Below, piece by piece: positions 48,981 to 57,153 of a DNA stretch of 64,000 nt. The translations under genes were made by a program, and so were the position numbers. The stretch's first letter is position 1, and each line of letters starts with the position of its first letter. Origin of the DNA: Desulfuromonas acetexigens (GTDB lineage: Bacteria; Desulfobacterota; Desulfuromonadia; Desulfuromonadales; Trichloromonadaceae); assembly GCF_900111775.1 (NCBI RefSeq), contig NZ_FOJJ01000041.1:1-64000 (forward strand). Direction: 5' to 3'. The notes below the pieces were generated by a model. It ran no database searches and was not told where the DNA came from. It saw nothing but the letters and a program-made list of their open reading frames with translations.

Positions 48981-50824
48981 AGAATCCCCAGATAGTGCCA
49001 GAAGGGAAAGGAGGCATAGATGGCAAGCAGCTTGGCCGGCCACAGCAGGGCATGGAAGAGGATCAGGCGCGGGCTGTCCATGGGCATGGTTGCCTCGGTC
49101 ATGGAAGCGAATTGCAGATAATAGGAGGATTGGAAGGGCCAGATGAAACTTTCACCCAGCAGCAGGATGACAAAACCGACCAGCCAGGGGTTGACGCCGA
49201 CCGCCACCGCCGAAGGCATGAGGAAGGTGGCGAAGACCACCACCGTGGCATTGATCGGCAAGGCCAGGCGTACCAGGAAGATAGCAAGGGCCAGCAGCAG
49301 GATAAAGATGCTGAAGTCCTCGCGCATGTAGGCGGTCAGCCAGCTGAACTGGCTGGTAAACCAGGCATCGGCGTCGACGTAGCGGATCGCCTCGACCAGA
49401 CTGATGAGGGCGCCGAGATAGACGAGAAAGCTCCAGTCGATACTCTTGCGAAATTCGCGGACATCGAGAAAGCCGAACATCAAGAGCACGTACATGATGG
49501 CGAAGGTGATCCAGGGCACCTCCACGCCATGCAGGGAGACGGTCAGCACCGCCGCCAGCATCAACAGCAGACCAAGGAACGACGCCCATTCGCTGCTCTT
49601 CATCTTGCCGAGGATACGCAGCTGGTCGGCGATCAGTTCGCGGGACATGGTCGGGCGGCTGGGATTGCGGAAAATCAGCCAGGCCAAGAGCAGATAAAGC
49701 AGGGTCAGCACGATCCCGCAGACAGAGGCGGCGAAGAACCAGTAGACCCACTGGAACTGGGCCTGATCCTGCAAGGGGAGGAAGCCGAAGATAACGAAAT
49801 TGATCGACTTGGCGCTCATGAAGACTGAAGACAGCAGGCTGATGCCGGACAGGACACTGACCGCCAGCCGCTGCTTCTCGTTGGCGCAGGAATCCTTGCC
49901 CAGAGTCCCCGCCAGGTCGTTAAAGAAGGGGGCGACGATCGCCACCCGGCCATTGGCGGTCGGGACGATGGGGGTGAGGATGACCCCGGCGATAAAGAGG
50001 CTGAGGTTGTACCAGATTTTGTTGGGCGGACCGAGGCGCAGCAGCCAGAGGAGTACCCGGTAGCTGAAGCCGGAGGTGGTAGTGACGACGCTCAGGGCGA
50101 AGATGCTCAGAGCCATGAAGAAGGTGTCGGAGGAGAAACCGGACAGGGCCACTTCCGGCGGCGTCAGATTGAGCAGGACGATGCCGAGGACGGCGAAGAG
50201 GGCGGGGACGAAATCGGGGAGCAGGCGGAAGACCCACATGACCACCGCCGAGGAGACGACCGCGAGCAGGTAGGCGGTCTGAACGCCGGCGATATCCGGG
50301 GCATTCCGCAGCAGAAAGAAGACGGCGAAGGGGACTGCCGTGGCAAGGAGCCAGCCACTCAGAACCCGCGCCCCGCCCTTGTCTTTAACGGCTGCGGCGA
50401 CGGCCCCGACCCGCTCCCGCGAACGCCCTTCCTGGCCGCGCTCAGACAGGGATTCGAGCAACGCCGTCAGCACCGACTTGGTTTCTTCGGCGAGCTTGCG
50501 CAGCGAGGGACCGGGGATGGCCAACACCCGCGCCGGACCGAGGGCGGTGGCGGTCGCCTGATAGTCGGCCAGACCGATCCCCGCCTCCTCGCCGAGAAAG
50601 CCGCCGGCAATGCGCGCCTTGCGCCCGCACCCGAGATCGAGCTCGAATTCCCCTTCCAGAATCAGAAAAGTCGCCTCGGCCGTGGCGCCGAAGGACTGCA
50701 AGGATTCGGCGGGGGCAAGAAGTCGCTCGGTCACGTGCGGCAAGAGGCGGGCCAGCCCCTGCCGCGAACAGTCGCGAAAGAGGGGGATGGATAAGAGGGT
50801 TTCCGCCGCATCCAGGGAACTCAT
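48977..50824 (-). CDS. SLC13/DASS-type anion transporter with N-terminal cNMP-binding-like domain
   Basis: A 615-residue fusion. Residues ~1-120 resemble a cyclic-nucleotide-binding domain (LSIPLFRDCSRQGLARLLP, EATFLILEGEFEL, GGFLGEEAGIGLADYQATA). A charged linker (ERGQEGRSRERVG) and ~11-12 membrane helices of the SLC13 divalent-anion/Na+ symporter family (~150-615) follow, including TPIVPTANGRVAIVAPFFND and LPINATVVVFATFLMP. These correspond to the two Ser-Asn-Thr-like substrate loops. The cNMP-domain Arg that clamps the phosphate is not obvious, so ligand binding is uncertain. GGGAGGA is 9 bases before the ATG at 50824. The binding-protein gene is translationally coupled downstream. Confidence 0.85.
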   Translation of the reverse strand: MSSLDAAETLLSIPLFRDCSRQGLARLLPHVTERLLAPAESLQSFGATAEATFLILEGEFELDLGCGRKARIAGGFLGEEAGIGLADYQATATALGPARVLAIPGPSLRKLAEETKSVLTALLESLSERGQEGRSRERVGAVAAAVKDKGGARVLSGWLLATAVPFAVFFLLRNAPDIAGVQTAYLLAVVSSAVVMWVFRLLPDFVPALFAVLGIVLLNLTPPEVALSGFSSDTFFMALSIFALSVVTTTSGFSYRVLLWLLRLGPPNKIWYNLSLFIAGVILTPIVPTANGRVAIVAPFFNDLAGTLGKDSCANEKQRLAVSVLSGISLLSSVFMSAKSINFVIFGFLPLQDQAQFQWVYWFFAASVCGIVLTLLYLLLAWLIFRNPSRPTMSRELIADQLRILGKMKSSEWASFLGLLLMLAAVLTVSLHGVEVPWITFAIMYVLLMFGFLDVREFRKSIDWSFLVYLGALISLVEAIRYVDADAWFTSQFSWLTAYMREDFSIFILLLALAIFLVRLALPINATVVVFATFLMPSAVAVGVNPWLVGFVILLLGESFIWPFQSSYYLQFASMTEATMPMDSPRLILFHALLWPAKLLAIYASFPFWHYLGIL

Positions 50825-50879
50825 GCATCCTCCCGAAAGCCCGGTTCGAGTCTTGCGTCGAGCAGATCACACTTTCACG

Positions 50880-50905
50880 CCCCCCCCCCCTTTTCTTCAA
50901 GAAAA
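50880..50905 (-). repeat. C11/G11 tract with TTTTCTTCAAGAAAA palindrome
   Basis: The homopolymer and palindrome are 56-81 bases before the SLC13 start codon. On the minus strand TTGAAG inside the palindrome is followed by the G-tract and then TGAAAG, 17 bp away. The tract would form the spacer of a weak promoter, where slippage would change spacing. Confidence 0.35.
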
Positions 50906-51151
50906 AAAGAGGCGCCACCGCCATAACGCGAAGATTCCGTCAAAACCCCGGGGACAAAGATCCGCGAATCCAAAAAACTGACACCCCCTAAGAGGCGTTA
51001 TCTGGGATAAAAGCCGCTTCAACGAGGAATTTCGGCCCCGCAAGAACGATTCGGGAAGGTCGGAATTACGAACAGTTACGCAGAGCAAATCCCGTGCCGT
51101 TCAAGGGCTTGGTCAATCTGTCGTGCGCGAGGAGAAGGGGGGGCCGGGGGG

Positions 51152-51188
51152 AAAAAGCCGCCTCGGGTAAATGACCCGCAGGCGGCTG
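51152..51188 (-). terminator. Intrinsic terminator of the EAL-HDOD gene
   Basis: On the minus strand AGCCGCCTGCGGGT and ACCCGAGGCGGCT pair around CATTT and are followed by five T residues. Confidence 0.85.
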
Positions 51189-51253
51189 TGGAGCAGCAAA
51201 AGGCGTGGTTTGGACGGGACCGGGAAACGCGAACGCCCCCCAGCGGAAAGATT

Positions 51254-52483
51254 TCAACCCATCCCCGACTTCCACATATAGGACTTGCATTGGGCGTCGA
51301 GGACCTGGTCGGGGGTAAAGCCGAGGGCTTCGAGTTGCGGCCAGGCACCTTTGAAATCCATCTGCTCCATGGCTTCGACGCAGAGGAGCATCTTCCCCAA
51401 GATTCCGTTACGCTGGAGCAGGGCCTCGGCGACTTCGTCGGAAAGGTTCAAATCCTTGACCACGGTCTCCATGGAAACGGCATAGATCCACTCCAGCAGG
51501 GAGAGAATCCCGGCCATGAAGGCCTGATCGGCGATCTCGGGAATTTTTCGGGTCTGGGGATGAATCCGGGCCAACTGCTCCATCATCCCGCCGCGCACCG
51601 CTGCCATGTCGACCATGGGGTTCTCCAACCCGCGCTCATCGGCAGAAGCGAAGAGCGCCAGTTGAACCCAACGCTTGAGCTGACGCCGACCGATCAGGTT
51701 CATGGCGTGGCGCACGCTGGTGATCTTCTTGCGCGTCCCCATGCCGACCGAGTTGACCAGCAAGAGCAGGGAATAGGTCATGCCGGGGCAATGCTTGAGG
51801 CAGTCTTCCAGTTCTTCGATTTCGGCGTCTTCCATGAGCAGATTGAGCATTTTCAGCAGAGCGGTCGCCGAGCCGTCAATCCGCTGTTTTTCCATGATCG
51901 AGGGTTTGGCGAAATAGTAGCCCTGGAACAGATCGAAGCCCATGTCGAAACATTGCTTGAACTCGTCGCGGGTTTCGACCTTTTCGGCGAGGAGCTTAAA
52001 GGGATAGGCGCGCAGCTGGCGCACCATCGGCGCCAGTTGCGCGACGGGGGTGAGAAAGAGATCGACCTTGACCAGATCGATGAGGGGATAGAGCGGAGTG
52101 AAGCGGGGCTCGAATTGATGATCGTCGAGAATCAGGTAAAACCCTTTTTCCTTGAGATAGCGGCAACGTTCCACCAGTTCGGGGGTGACGTGCAGGTCTT
52201 CCAGCAGTTCGATGCCGACCGCATCGCGGGGCAGGAGCTCAAGGGATTCGCTCATCAGCAGATCCTGCTCGACATTGATGAACCCGCGCTGGCCGCCAAG
52301 AATTTCCTGAACCCCGAAACCGCTCAGGGTATTGAGAATCACCCGTGCCGTCGCCCGGGAATGGTCGTCGATGCGGGCGGTCAAGGCGCCCGGCGAACGA
52401 AAGAGCAGCTCGTAGGCACAGACCTGCTCACGGCGATCGAGAATCGGCTGGCGCCCGATCAGGCATTTGTCGAAATCTTCCAA
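51254..52483 (-). CDS. EAL-HDOD domain signalling protein
   Basis: A 409-residue protein of the EAL-HDOD (YuxH/CdgJ-like) type. The EAL half (~1-195) keeps the ELLFR (ExLxR) motif, but the DDFGTG catalytic loop is DDHQFEP, so phosphodiesterase activity is unlikely. The HDOD half (~200-390) has LKMLNLLMEDAEIEELEDCL and MNLIGRRQLKRWVQLALFAS. Such proteins act as c-di-GMP-linked or protein-contact regulators. It is a single gene with its own terminator. Confidence 0.88.
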   Translation of the reverse strand: MEDFDKCLIGRQPILDRREQVCAYELLFRSPGALTARIDDHSRATARVILNTLSGFGVQEILGGQRGFINVEQDLLMSESLELLPRDAVGIELLEDLHVTPELVERCRYLKEKGFYLILDDHQFEPRFTPLYPLIDLVKVDLFLTPVAQLAPMVRQLRAYPFKLLAEKVETRDEFKQCFDMGFDLFQGYYFAKPSIMEKQRIDGSATALLKMLNLLMEDAEIEELEDCLKHCPGMTYSLLLLVNSVGMGTRKKITSVRHAMNLIGRRQLKRWVQLALFASADERGLENPMVDMAAVRGGMMEQLARIHPQTRKIPEIADQAFMAGILSLLEWIYAVSMETVVKDLNLSDEVAEALLQRNGILGKMLLCVEAMEQMDFKGAWPQLEALGFTPDQVLDAQCKSYMWKSGMG

Positions 52484-52607
52484 AGCACCCTCCCCTCCAC
52501 CGGCGGCGGAGATTTAACAAATAAATGATAAACTTTACTAACAATAGCACCGATCATCGACTCAAGGCAACGACCAGAACTCCGGAAAGAGATCCTAAAA
52601 ATGCAGA

Positions 52608-52640
52608 AGCGGGACCGCCCAGCTTCGGACGGCCCCGCCA
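52608..52640 (-). terminator. Probable terminator after fba
   Basis: On the minus strand GGCGGGGCCGTCC and GGGCGGTCCCGC pair with mismatches around GAAGCT, followed by TTCTGCATTTTT. The distal T-run is interrupted, so the call is moderate. Confidence 0.55.
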
Positions 52641-52664
52641 ACCAGTTGGAATTTTAATCTTTTA

Positions 52665-53645
52665 TCAGGCTTTACCGGCGCTGCCGAGGACGACCTGGTT
52701 CTTGTGCTTGATCAGGGTGATCAGTTCCTTGCGGGCGGCGCCGAGGTACTTGCGGGGGTCGAACTCGCCGGGGTTCTTGGCGAGGAATTCGCGGACCTTG
52801 GCGGTGACGGCCAGGCGGCCGTCCGAGTCGATGTTGATCTTGCACACGGCGCTGGCGGCGGCCTTGCGCAGCTGCCCCTCGGGAACGCCGACGGCGCCGT
52901 CCATCTTGCCGCCGTACTGGTTGATCAGCTGGACATATTCCTGGACCACGCTCGACGCCCCGTGCAGAACGATGGGGAAACCGGGGATGCGCCGCTCGAC
53001 TTCTTCAAGGATGTCAAAGCGCAAGGGGGGCACTTCCTCCCCGTCCTTGAGCTTGAACTTGTAGGCGCCGTGGCTGGTGCCGATGGAGATAGCGAGGGAA
53101 TCGACGCCGGTCTTCTTGACGAAATCCTCCACTTCCTCGGGTTTGGTGTAGGTCGAATGATCGGCCTGAACTTCGTCCTCGATGCCGGCCAGCACCCCCA
53201 ACTCCCCCTCGACGCTGACGTCGTACTTGTGGGCGTATTCAACCACCTGCCGGGTCAGGGCAACGTTCTCCTCGTAGGCGAGGTGGGAGCCGTCGATCAT
53301 GACCGAGGAAAAACCCGAATCGACGCAGGATTTGCACAGCTCGAAGGAGTCGCCGTGGTCGAGATGCAGGCAAATGGGGATGTTCGAGCCGAGCTCGCGG
53401 GCCATCTGCACCGCGCCCAGGGCCATGTAGCGCAGCATCGTCTGGTTGGCGTAATCGCGGGCGCCTTTGCTGACCTGGACGATAACCGGCGAGGAGGTTT
53501 CCGCGCAGGCCAGGACGATCGCCTGTAACTGCTCAAGGTTGTTGAAGTTATAGGCCGGGATGGCGTAACCGCCTTTGACCGCTTTCTGAAACAGCTCCCG
53601 GGTGTTGACCAGGCCAAGCTCGCTGAAATGCACCGTATTGCCCAT
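52665..53645 (-). CDS. fba: Class II fructose-bisphosphate aldolase
   Basis: A 326-residue zinc-dependent aldolase of glycolysis and gluconeogenesis. The catalytic Asp96 and zinc His97 are in LHLDHGDSFE, with further ligands in MIDGSHLAYEENV and AISIGTSHGAYK, and the glycine-rich phosphate loop is in LHGASSVV. The ATG at 53645 gives MGNTVHFSELG; the longer frame to 53732 runs into a leader hairpin. It is divergent from gap, the next glycolytic enzyme, and both lie on either side of repeat copy C. Confidence 0.95.
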   Translation of the reverse strand: MGNTVHFSELGLVNTRELFQKAVKGGYAIPAYNFNNLEQLQAIVLACAETSSPVIVQVSKGARDYANQTMLRYMALGAVQMARELGSNIPICLHLDHGDSFELCKSCVDSGFSSVMIDGSHLAYEENVALTRQVVEYAHKYDVSVEGELGVLAGIEDEVQADHSTYTKPEEVEDFVKKTGVDSLAISIGTSHGAYKFKLKDGEEVPPLRFDILEEVERRIPGFPIVLHGASSVVQEYVQLINQYGGKMDGAVGVPEGQLRKAAASAVCKINIDSDGRLAVTAKVREFLAKNPGEFDPRKYLGAARKELITLIKHKNQVVLGSAGKA

Positions 53646-53749
53646 GACTATCGACCTCCTCGCGCCGTCGCGACCAGTAAGAATTTGAAGGGAACACGCC
53701 GGTGGCCGTCCGTATCGGGACGGCCACCGCAAAAGGCCAAACAGTGTTA

Positions 53750-53778
53750 TTAATACCAGCCGACCCTGGACAAGTCCA
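53750..53778 (-). promoter_or_regulatory. Candidate sigma-70 promoter of fba
   Basis: On the minus strand TGGACT (53778-53773) and TATTAA (53755-53750) are 17 bp apart, each 4/6 to consensus. The transcript would carry a 10-bp leader hairpin. Confidence 0.4.
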
Positions 53779-53844
53779 GCCGAAATTGCCTTGACAAAGG
53801 CCCCGCTGTCGGATTAATCCCTAGAGACAAAGAAATCGTCCACC

Positions 53845-54012
53845 AAATTATGATGCTTTCGCAAAAAGCATCTCGTTGGATGGCTAAGCAAAAAGCGCCA
53901 AATGCAAGGCGCGCAATTGGCGAGCAATGAGGCGTACTTTCGTACGTCGAAGCCGCGAGCCGGTTGCAGCAACGCAGCAGTTGGTGAGTTTTTGCGACGC
54001 CAGCAAATTATG
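53845..54012. repeat. Dispersed palindromic repeat, copy C
   Basis: A near-copy of the element at 11157. It has the GATGCTTT-CGCAA-AAAGCATC hairpin (53852-53872), GATGGCTAAGCAAAAA (53879-53894) and the same core through GTTGGTGAGTTTTTGC (ending 53995). The right end diverges to GACGCC, so the terminal palindrome is broken there. An 8-bp direct repeat AAATTATG flanks it (53845-53852 and 54005-54012), which could be a target-site duplication. Confidence 0.82.
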
Positions 54013-54075
54013 CATCGCCGTTTTTCCGGAGCCCGCCCGGACTCCGGCCCCATATTTCCCCAGAAGGGAGTTCCC

Positions 54076-55521
54076 ATGCCGATGGAAAAACAGGAAGCCT
54101 ATTTCAAGGATTGGAAAAGCCGCGAAGAGATCGCCGAAGCGATGGTCCCCCTGGTCGGCCGCCTCTACCGTAACCATGGAGTGATCACGACCGTTTACGG
54201 CCGCTCGCTGGTGCACGGGTCGACCATCGACATCCTCAAGGCGCACCGTTTCGCCCGGCAGATTCTCGATACCGAGCTTTGGGTACGGGACACCGCGCCC
54301 CTTCTCGAGGCGATGACCCGGCTCGATCTTGCCCCGGCACGCATCGACATCGGCAAGTTGACCGTTCGTTACCAGGCCCAGGCAGCGGGGACGGCTGTCG
54401 ACGATTTCGTGCGCCGGGAACTGGCCACGGTCAACACCGGCAAAAAAGCCCTGCTCAGCGAGCCGCGGGACGTGGTCCTTTACGGATTCGGTCGCATCGG
54501 TCGCCTCTTGGCACGCATTCTCATCGAACAGACCGGTGGCGGCGACAAGCTGCGCCTGCGCGCCGCCGTGGTGCGCAAGGGCGGTCCCGACGATCTCATC
54601 AAGCGCGCCAGCCTGCTGCGCCGCGATTCGGTGCATGGCTACTTCCACGGCACCATCCGCATCGACGAGGCAGAAAACGCCATCATCGCCAACGGCAACA
54701 TGATCCGCATCATCTACGCCGACACCCCGGAGAGCATCGACTATACCCAGTACGGCATCCACAATGCCCTGCTGGTGGACAACACCGGCAAGTGGCGGGA
54801 CCGCGCCGGCCTGAGCCGCCATCTGCAAGCCCCGGGCGTCGACAAGGTCATTCTCACCGCTCCCGGCAAGGGGGATCTGCCCAATGTCGTCTACGGCATC
54901 AACAACGAGCTGCTCACCGCCGAGGAGCGGATCTACACGGCGGCCAGCTGCACCACCAACGCCATCGTCCCGGCCCTCAAGGCGGTGCACGATCAGTACG
55001 GCATCGTCCACGGCCATGTGGAAACCTGCCATTCCTACACCAACGACCAGAACCTGATCGACAACTACCACGAGAGTTCCCGGCGGGGGCGTAGCGCCCC
55101 GCTCAACATGGTCATCACCGAAACGGGCGCCGCCAAAGCGGTGGCCAAGGCGCTCCCCGAACTGGCCGGGAAACTGACCGGCAACGCCATCCGCGTACCG
55201 ACTCCGAACGTGTCGCTGGCGATCCTCAACCTGACTCTGGAAAAAGCGACCACCGTCGCCGAACTGAATAAATATCTGCGGGATGTCTCCCTCGATTCCC
55301 CCTTGCAGAATCAAATCGACTACACCAACTCACCGGAAGTCGTCTCCAGCGACTTCGTCGGCAGCCGTTATGCCGGGGTGGTCGATTCACTGGCGACCAT
55401 CGTCGACGGCAATCGCGTCGTCCTTTACGTCTGGTACGACAACGAATTCGGTTACAGCTGCCAGGTGGTGCGCCTGCTCGACAAGGTCGCCGGCCTGGAA
55501 CTCCCGACGCTCCCCAACTGA
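54076..55521 (+). CDS. gap: Glyceraldehyde-3-phosphate dehydrogenase, long form
   Basis: A 481-residue GAPDH with an extra ~130-residue N-terminal region, as in the long proteobacterial forms (~450-480 residues, against ~335 for the standard enzyme). The NAD-binding motif is VVLYGFGRIGRLLARIL, the catalytic Cys292 is in AASCTTNAIVPALK, and the C-terminal WYDNEFGYSCQVV is intact. It interconverts glyceraldehyde 3-phosphate and 1,3-bisphosphoglycerate. AAGGGAG precedes the ATG at 54076, so the open frame that extends back into the repeat is not coding. It is divergent from fba. Confidence 0.92.
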   Translation: MPMEKQEAYFKDWKSREEIAEAMVPLVGRLYRNHGVITTVYGRSLVHGSTIDILKAHRFARQILDTELWVRDTAPLLEAMTRLDLAPARIDIGKLTVRYQAQAAGTAVDDFVRRELATVNTGKKALLSEPRDVVLYGFGRIGRLLARILIEQTGGGDKLRLRAAVVRKGGPDDLIKRASLLRRDSVHGYFHGTIRIDEAENAIIANGNMIRIIYADTPESIDYTQYGIHNALLVDNTGKWRDRAGLSRHLQAPGVDKVILTAPGKGDLPNVVYGINNELLTAEERIYTAASCTTNAIVPALKAVHDQYGIVHGHVETCHSYTNDQNLIDNYHESSRRGRSAPLNMVITETGAAKAVAKALPELAGKLTGNAIRVPTPNVSLAILNLTLEKATTVAELNKYLRDVSLDSPLQNQIDYTNSPEVVSSDFVGSRYAGVVDSLATIVDGNRVVLYVWYDNEFGYSCQVVRLLDKVAGLELPTLPN

Positions 55522-55535
55522 GACACCTTGTACCC

Positions 55536-55575
55536 AAAAAGAACGGCCGGTCCCTTGCGGGATCGGCCGTTTTTT
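55536..55575. terminator. Bidirectional terminator between gap and rpsU
   Basis: AACGGCCGGTCCC and GGGATCGGCCGTT form a 13-bp stem with one mismatch. T6 follows on the plus strand and a T5 run on the minus strand. Confidence 0.92.
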
Positions 55576-55597
55576 CGTTACGTCTATGGCGACGAGG

Positions 55598-55798
55598 CTA
55601 GTCGCGCTTCATCAGGCGCATTTTCTTGCGCAGACGACGCTGGGCCTCCTTTTCCTTGCGCTTGCGCTTGACGCTGGGCTTTTCGTAAAACTTGCGCTGC
55701 TTCATTTCACGAAAGAGTCCCTCTTGCTGCAACTTGCGCTTGAGCACTCGGATGGCCTTTTCGACGTTGTTGTCGACGACCTGGATTTCCACTGACAA
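55598..55798 (-). CDS. rpsU: 30S ribosomal protein S21
   Basis: A 66-residue basic protein with the S21 start [20 protein letters not shown] and the Arg/Lys-rich tail [17 protein letters not shown]. It binds the 30S platform near the mRNA exit and aids initiation. It is monocistronic here, not beside dnaG-rpoD. Confidence 0.97.
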   Translation of the reverse strand: MSVEIQVVDNNVEKAIRVLKRKLQQEGLFREMKQRKFYEKPSVKRKRKEKEAQRRLRKKMRLMKRD

Positions 55799-55902
55799 TC
55801 ACCTCGCTTTCTGAACCGTATCGTCCGATCCTCTCGAATCGAGACAAGGCGAAAATTTAACCTAATTTTTTCTTGAAAGCAACAAAATAATCCCGCTCCG
55901 TC

Positions 55903-57015
55903 TCAACCCTCAAAACCCCACAGGGTGATGGGAATGCCGCCGTTGCGCAGCCGGGCCAGCCGTTTCAGCGGCAGTTCGGTGGCCGCCGCCAGAGCATCAT
56001 CCGGGCAGAGAAAAGCGAGACGCCAGCCAGGGAATCGTTCACGACCAACTCGACCGAGGGTGCGATAGAGCGGGCGCAAATCCTCTTCGGCCCCGACCCG
56101 CTTGCCATAGGGGGGATTACAGAGGAGCAACCCGGAATCAGCGGGTGCCACGGCATCGGCCAGCTCTTCCTGACGCAGTTCGAGCAGCTCCGCGACCCCG
56201 GCGCGGGCGGCGTTGCGCCGTGCCGCCTCAAGACTGGCCGCATCCCGCTCGCCGCCGCGCAAAATCGGGGTCGCCGGCAGCTCGGCCCGTCGCGCTTCGC
56301 CGGTCAAGACCTCCCAGAGCCCCGGCCGGAAGCCGGGCCAATCCATGAAGGCGAAGCGCCTTTCCAGGCCCGGTGCCCGCCGCCGGGCGAGCCAGACACC
56401 TTCAACCAGAAAGGTTCCCGAGCCACACAGGGGATCAACCAGCGGCGTCGTGCCGTTCCAGCCCAGCAGCAGCAGAATACCGGCGGCGAGGTTCTCCCGC
56501 AAGGGGGCCTGGGCGGTCTCGCCGCGATAGCCCCGGCGATGCAGCAACTCCCCGGACGAATCGATGGAGAGCTGGCAGATGTCCTCCTCGAAGCGGGCCA
56601 AAACCAGCTGTTCCACGCCGCCCCGCGGCCCCGCTTCCCGACCGAGGGCGCGATCGGCGGCTTCGCCGAGGGCGGCGGCAATGCGCTCGCTGTGATTGAG
56701 CCGCGAATGGTGGCAGGTGACCCGCGTCTGCAGGCCGGCATCCGGACGGAGAAAACGCCCCCAGGGGAGACGCGAGGCCTTGCGATAGAGGTCGGGAAAA
56801 TCCCGCGCCTTGAAGCTGGCCAGGCGCACCAACACCCGACTGGCGACACGGGAATGGAGATTGGCCAGATAGATTTCCCGCAGGCCGCCGGCAAACTCCA
56901 CCCCTCCCGCCACCGCTCGGGCGTCGCTGAGGCCGAGGGCGAGCAATTCGGCGGCGCAGGCTTCTTCCAGCCCCGGCGGGGTGACCGCAAAAAGTTCTTC
57001 TTTGGTATTTTTCAA
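55903..57015 (-). CDS. THUMP-domain class I rRNA methyltransferase (RlmL-N-like)
   Basis: A 370-residue enzyme. Residues 1-165 form a ferredoxin-like/THUMP RNA-binding part (ELFAVTPPGLEEACAAELLAL). Residues ~170-370 are a Rossmann methyltransferase with DPLCGSGTFLVEG and LLCNPPYGKR, the NPPY motif of base-amino methylation. It matches the N-terminal half of RlmKL, which makes m2G2445 in 23S rRNA. The RlmK half is absent, as in many bacteria with the two activities separate. It has no obvious operon partners. Confidence 0.88.
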   Translation of the reverse strand: MKNTKEELFAVTPPGLEEACAAELLALGLSDARAVAGGVEFAGGLREIYLANLHSRVASRVLVRLASFKARDFPDLYRKASRLPWGRFLRPDAGLQTRVTCHHSRLNHSERIAAALGEAADRALGREAGPRGGVEQLVLARFEEDICQLSIDSSGELLHRRGYRGETAQAPLRENLAAGILLLLGWNGTTPLVDPLCGSGTFLVEGVWLARRRAPGLERRFAFMDWPGFRPGLWEVLTGEARRAELPATPILRGGERDAASLEAARRNAARAGVAELLELRQEELADAVAPADSGLLLCNPPYGKRVGAEEDLRPLYRTLGRVGRERFPGWRLAFLCPDDALAAATELPLKRLARLRNGGIPITLWGFEG

Positions 57016-57153
57016 AAGGATCTCCTTAAACAGCCGTTTTCAGCCATCCCCCGGATTGTGGGTTAAGAAACGCGGGAGAATCTGCTACCATGATCCGACG
57101 GTTCAAGACCAAGGCCGTCAGATCCTATCCCAACCGAAGAGGAAATCGCCACC

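Larger units (their letters stand above)
50825..51253. other. 429-bp intergenic region upstream of the SLC13 gene
   Basis: It contains an 11-base C tract (50880-50890), an adjacent perfect 15-base palindrome TTTTCTTCAAGAAAA (50891-50905), and a terminator for the EAL-HDOD gene (51152-51188). I see no gene; the short open frames here lack ribosome binding sites. Confidence 0.6.
53646..54075. other. 430-bp divergent region between fba and gap
   Basis: It holds an fba leader hairpin (GGTGGCCGTC/GACGGCCACC, 53701-53728), the fba promoter candidate (53750-53778), and repeat copy C (53845-54012). The gap promoter is not recognisable and may lie within or after the repeat. Confidence 0.6.

Noticed and set aside
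50897-51348. Short open frames in the SLC13 upstream region
   Set aside because: They overlap the terminator and palindrome, have no ribosome binding site and no family resemblance.
53902-54075. Extended N-terminus of GAPDH into repeat copy C
   Set aside because: The ATG at 54076 has AAGGGAG in place; the extension translates repeat sequence.
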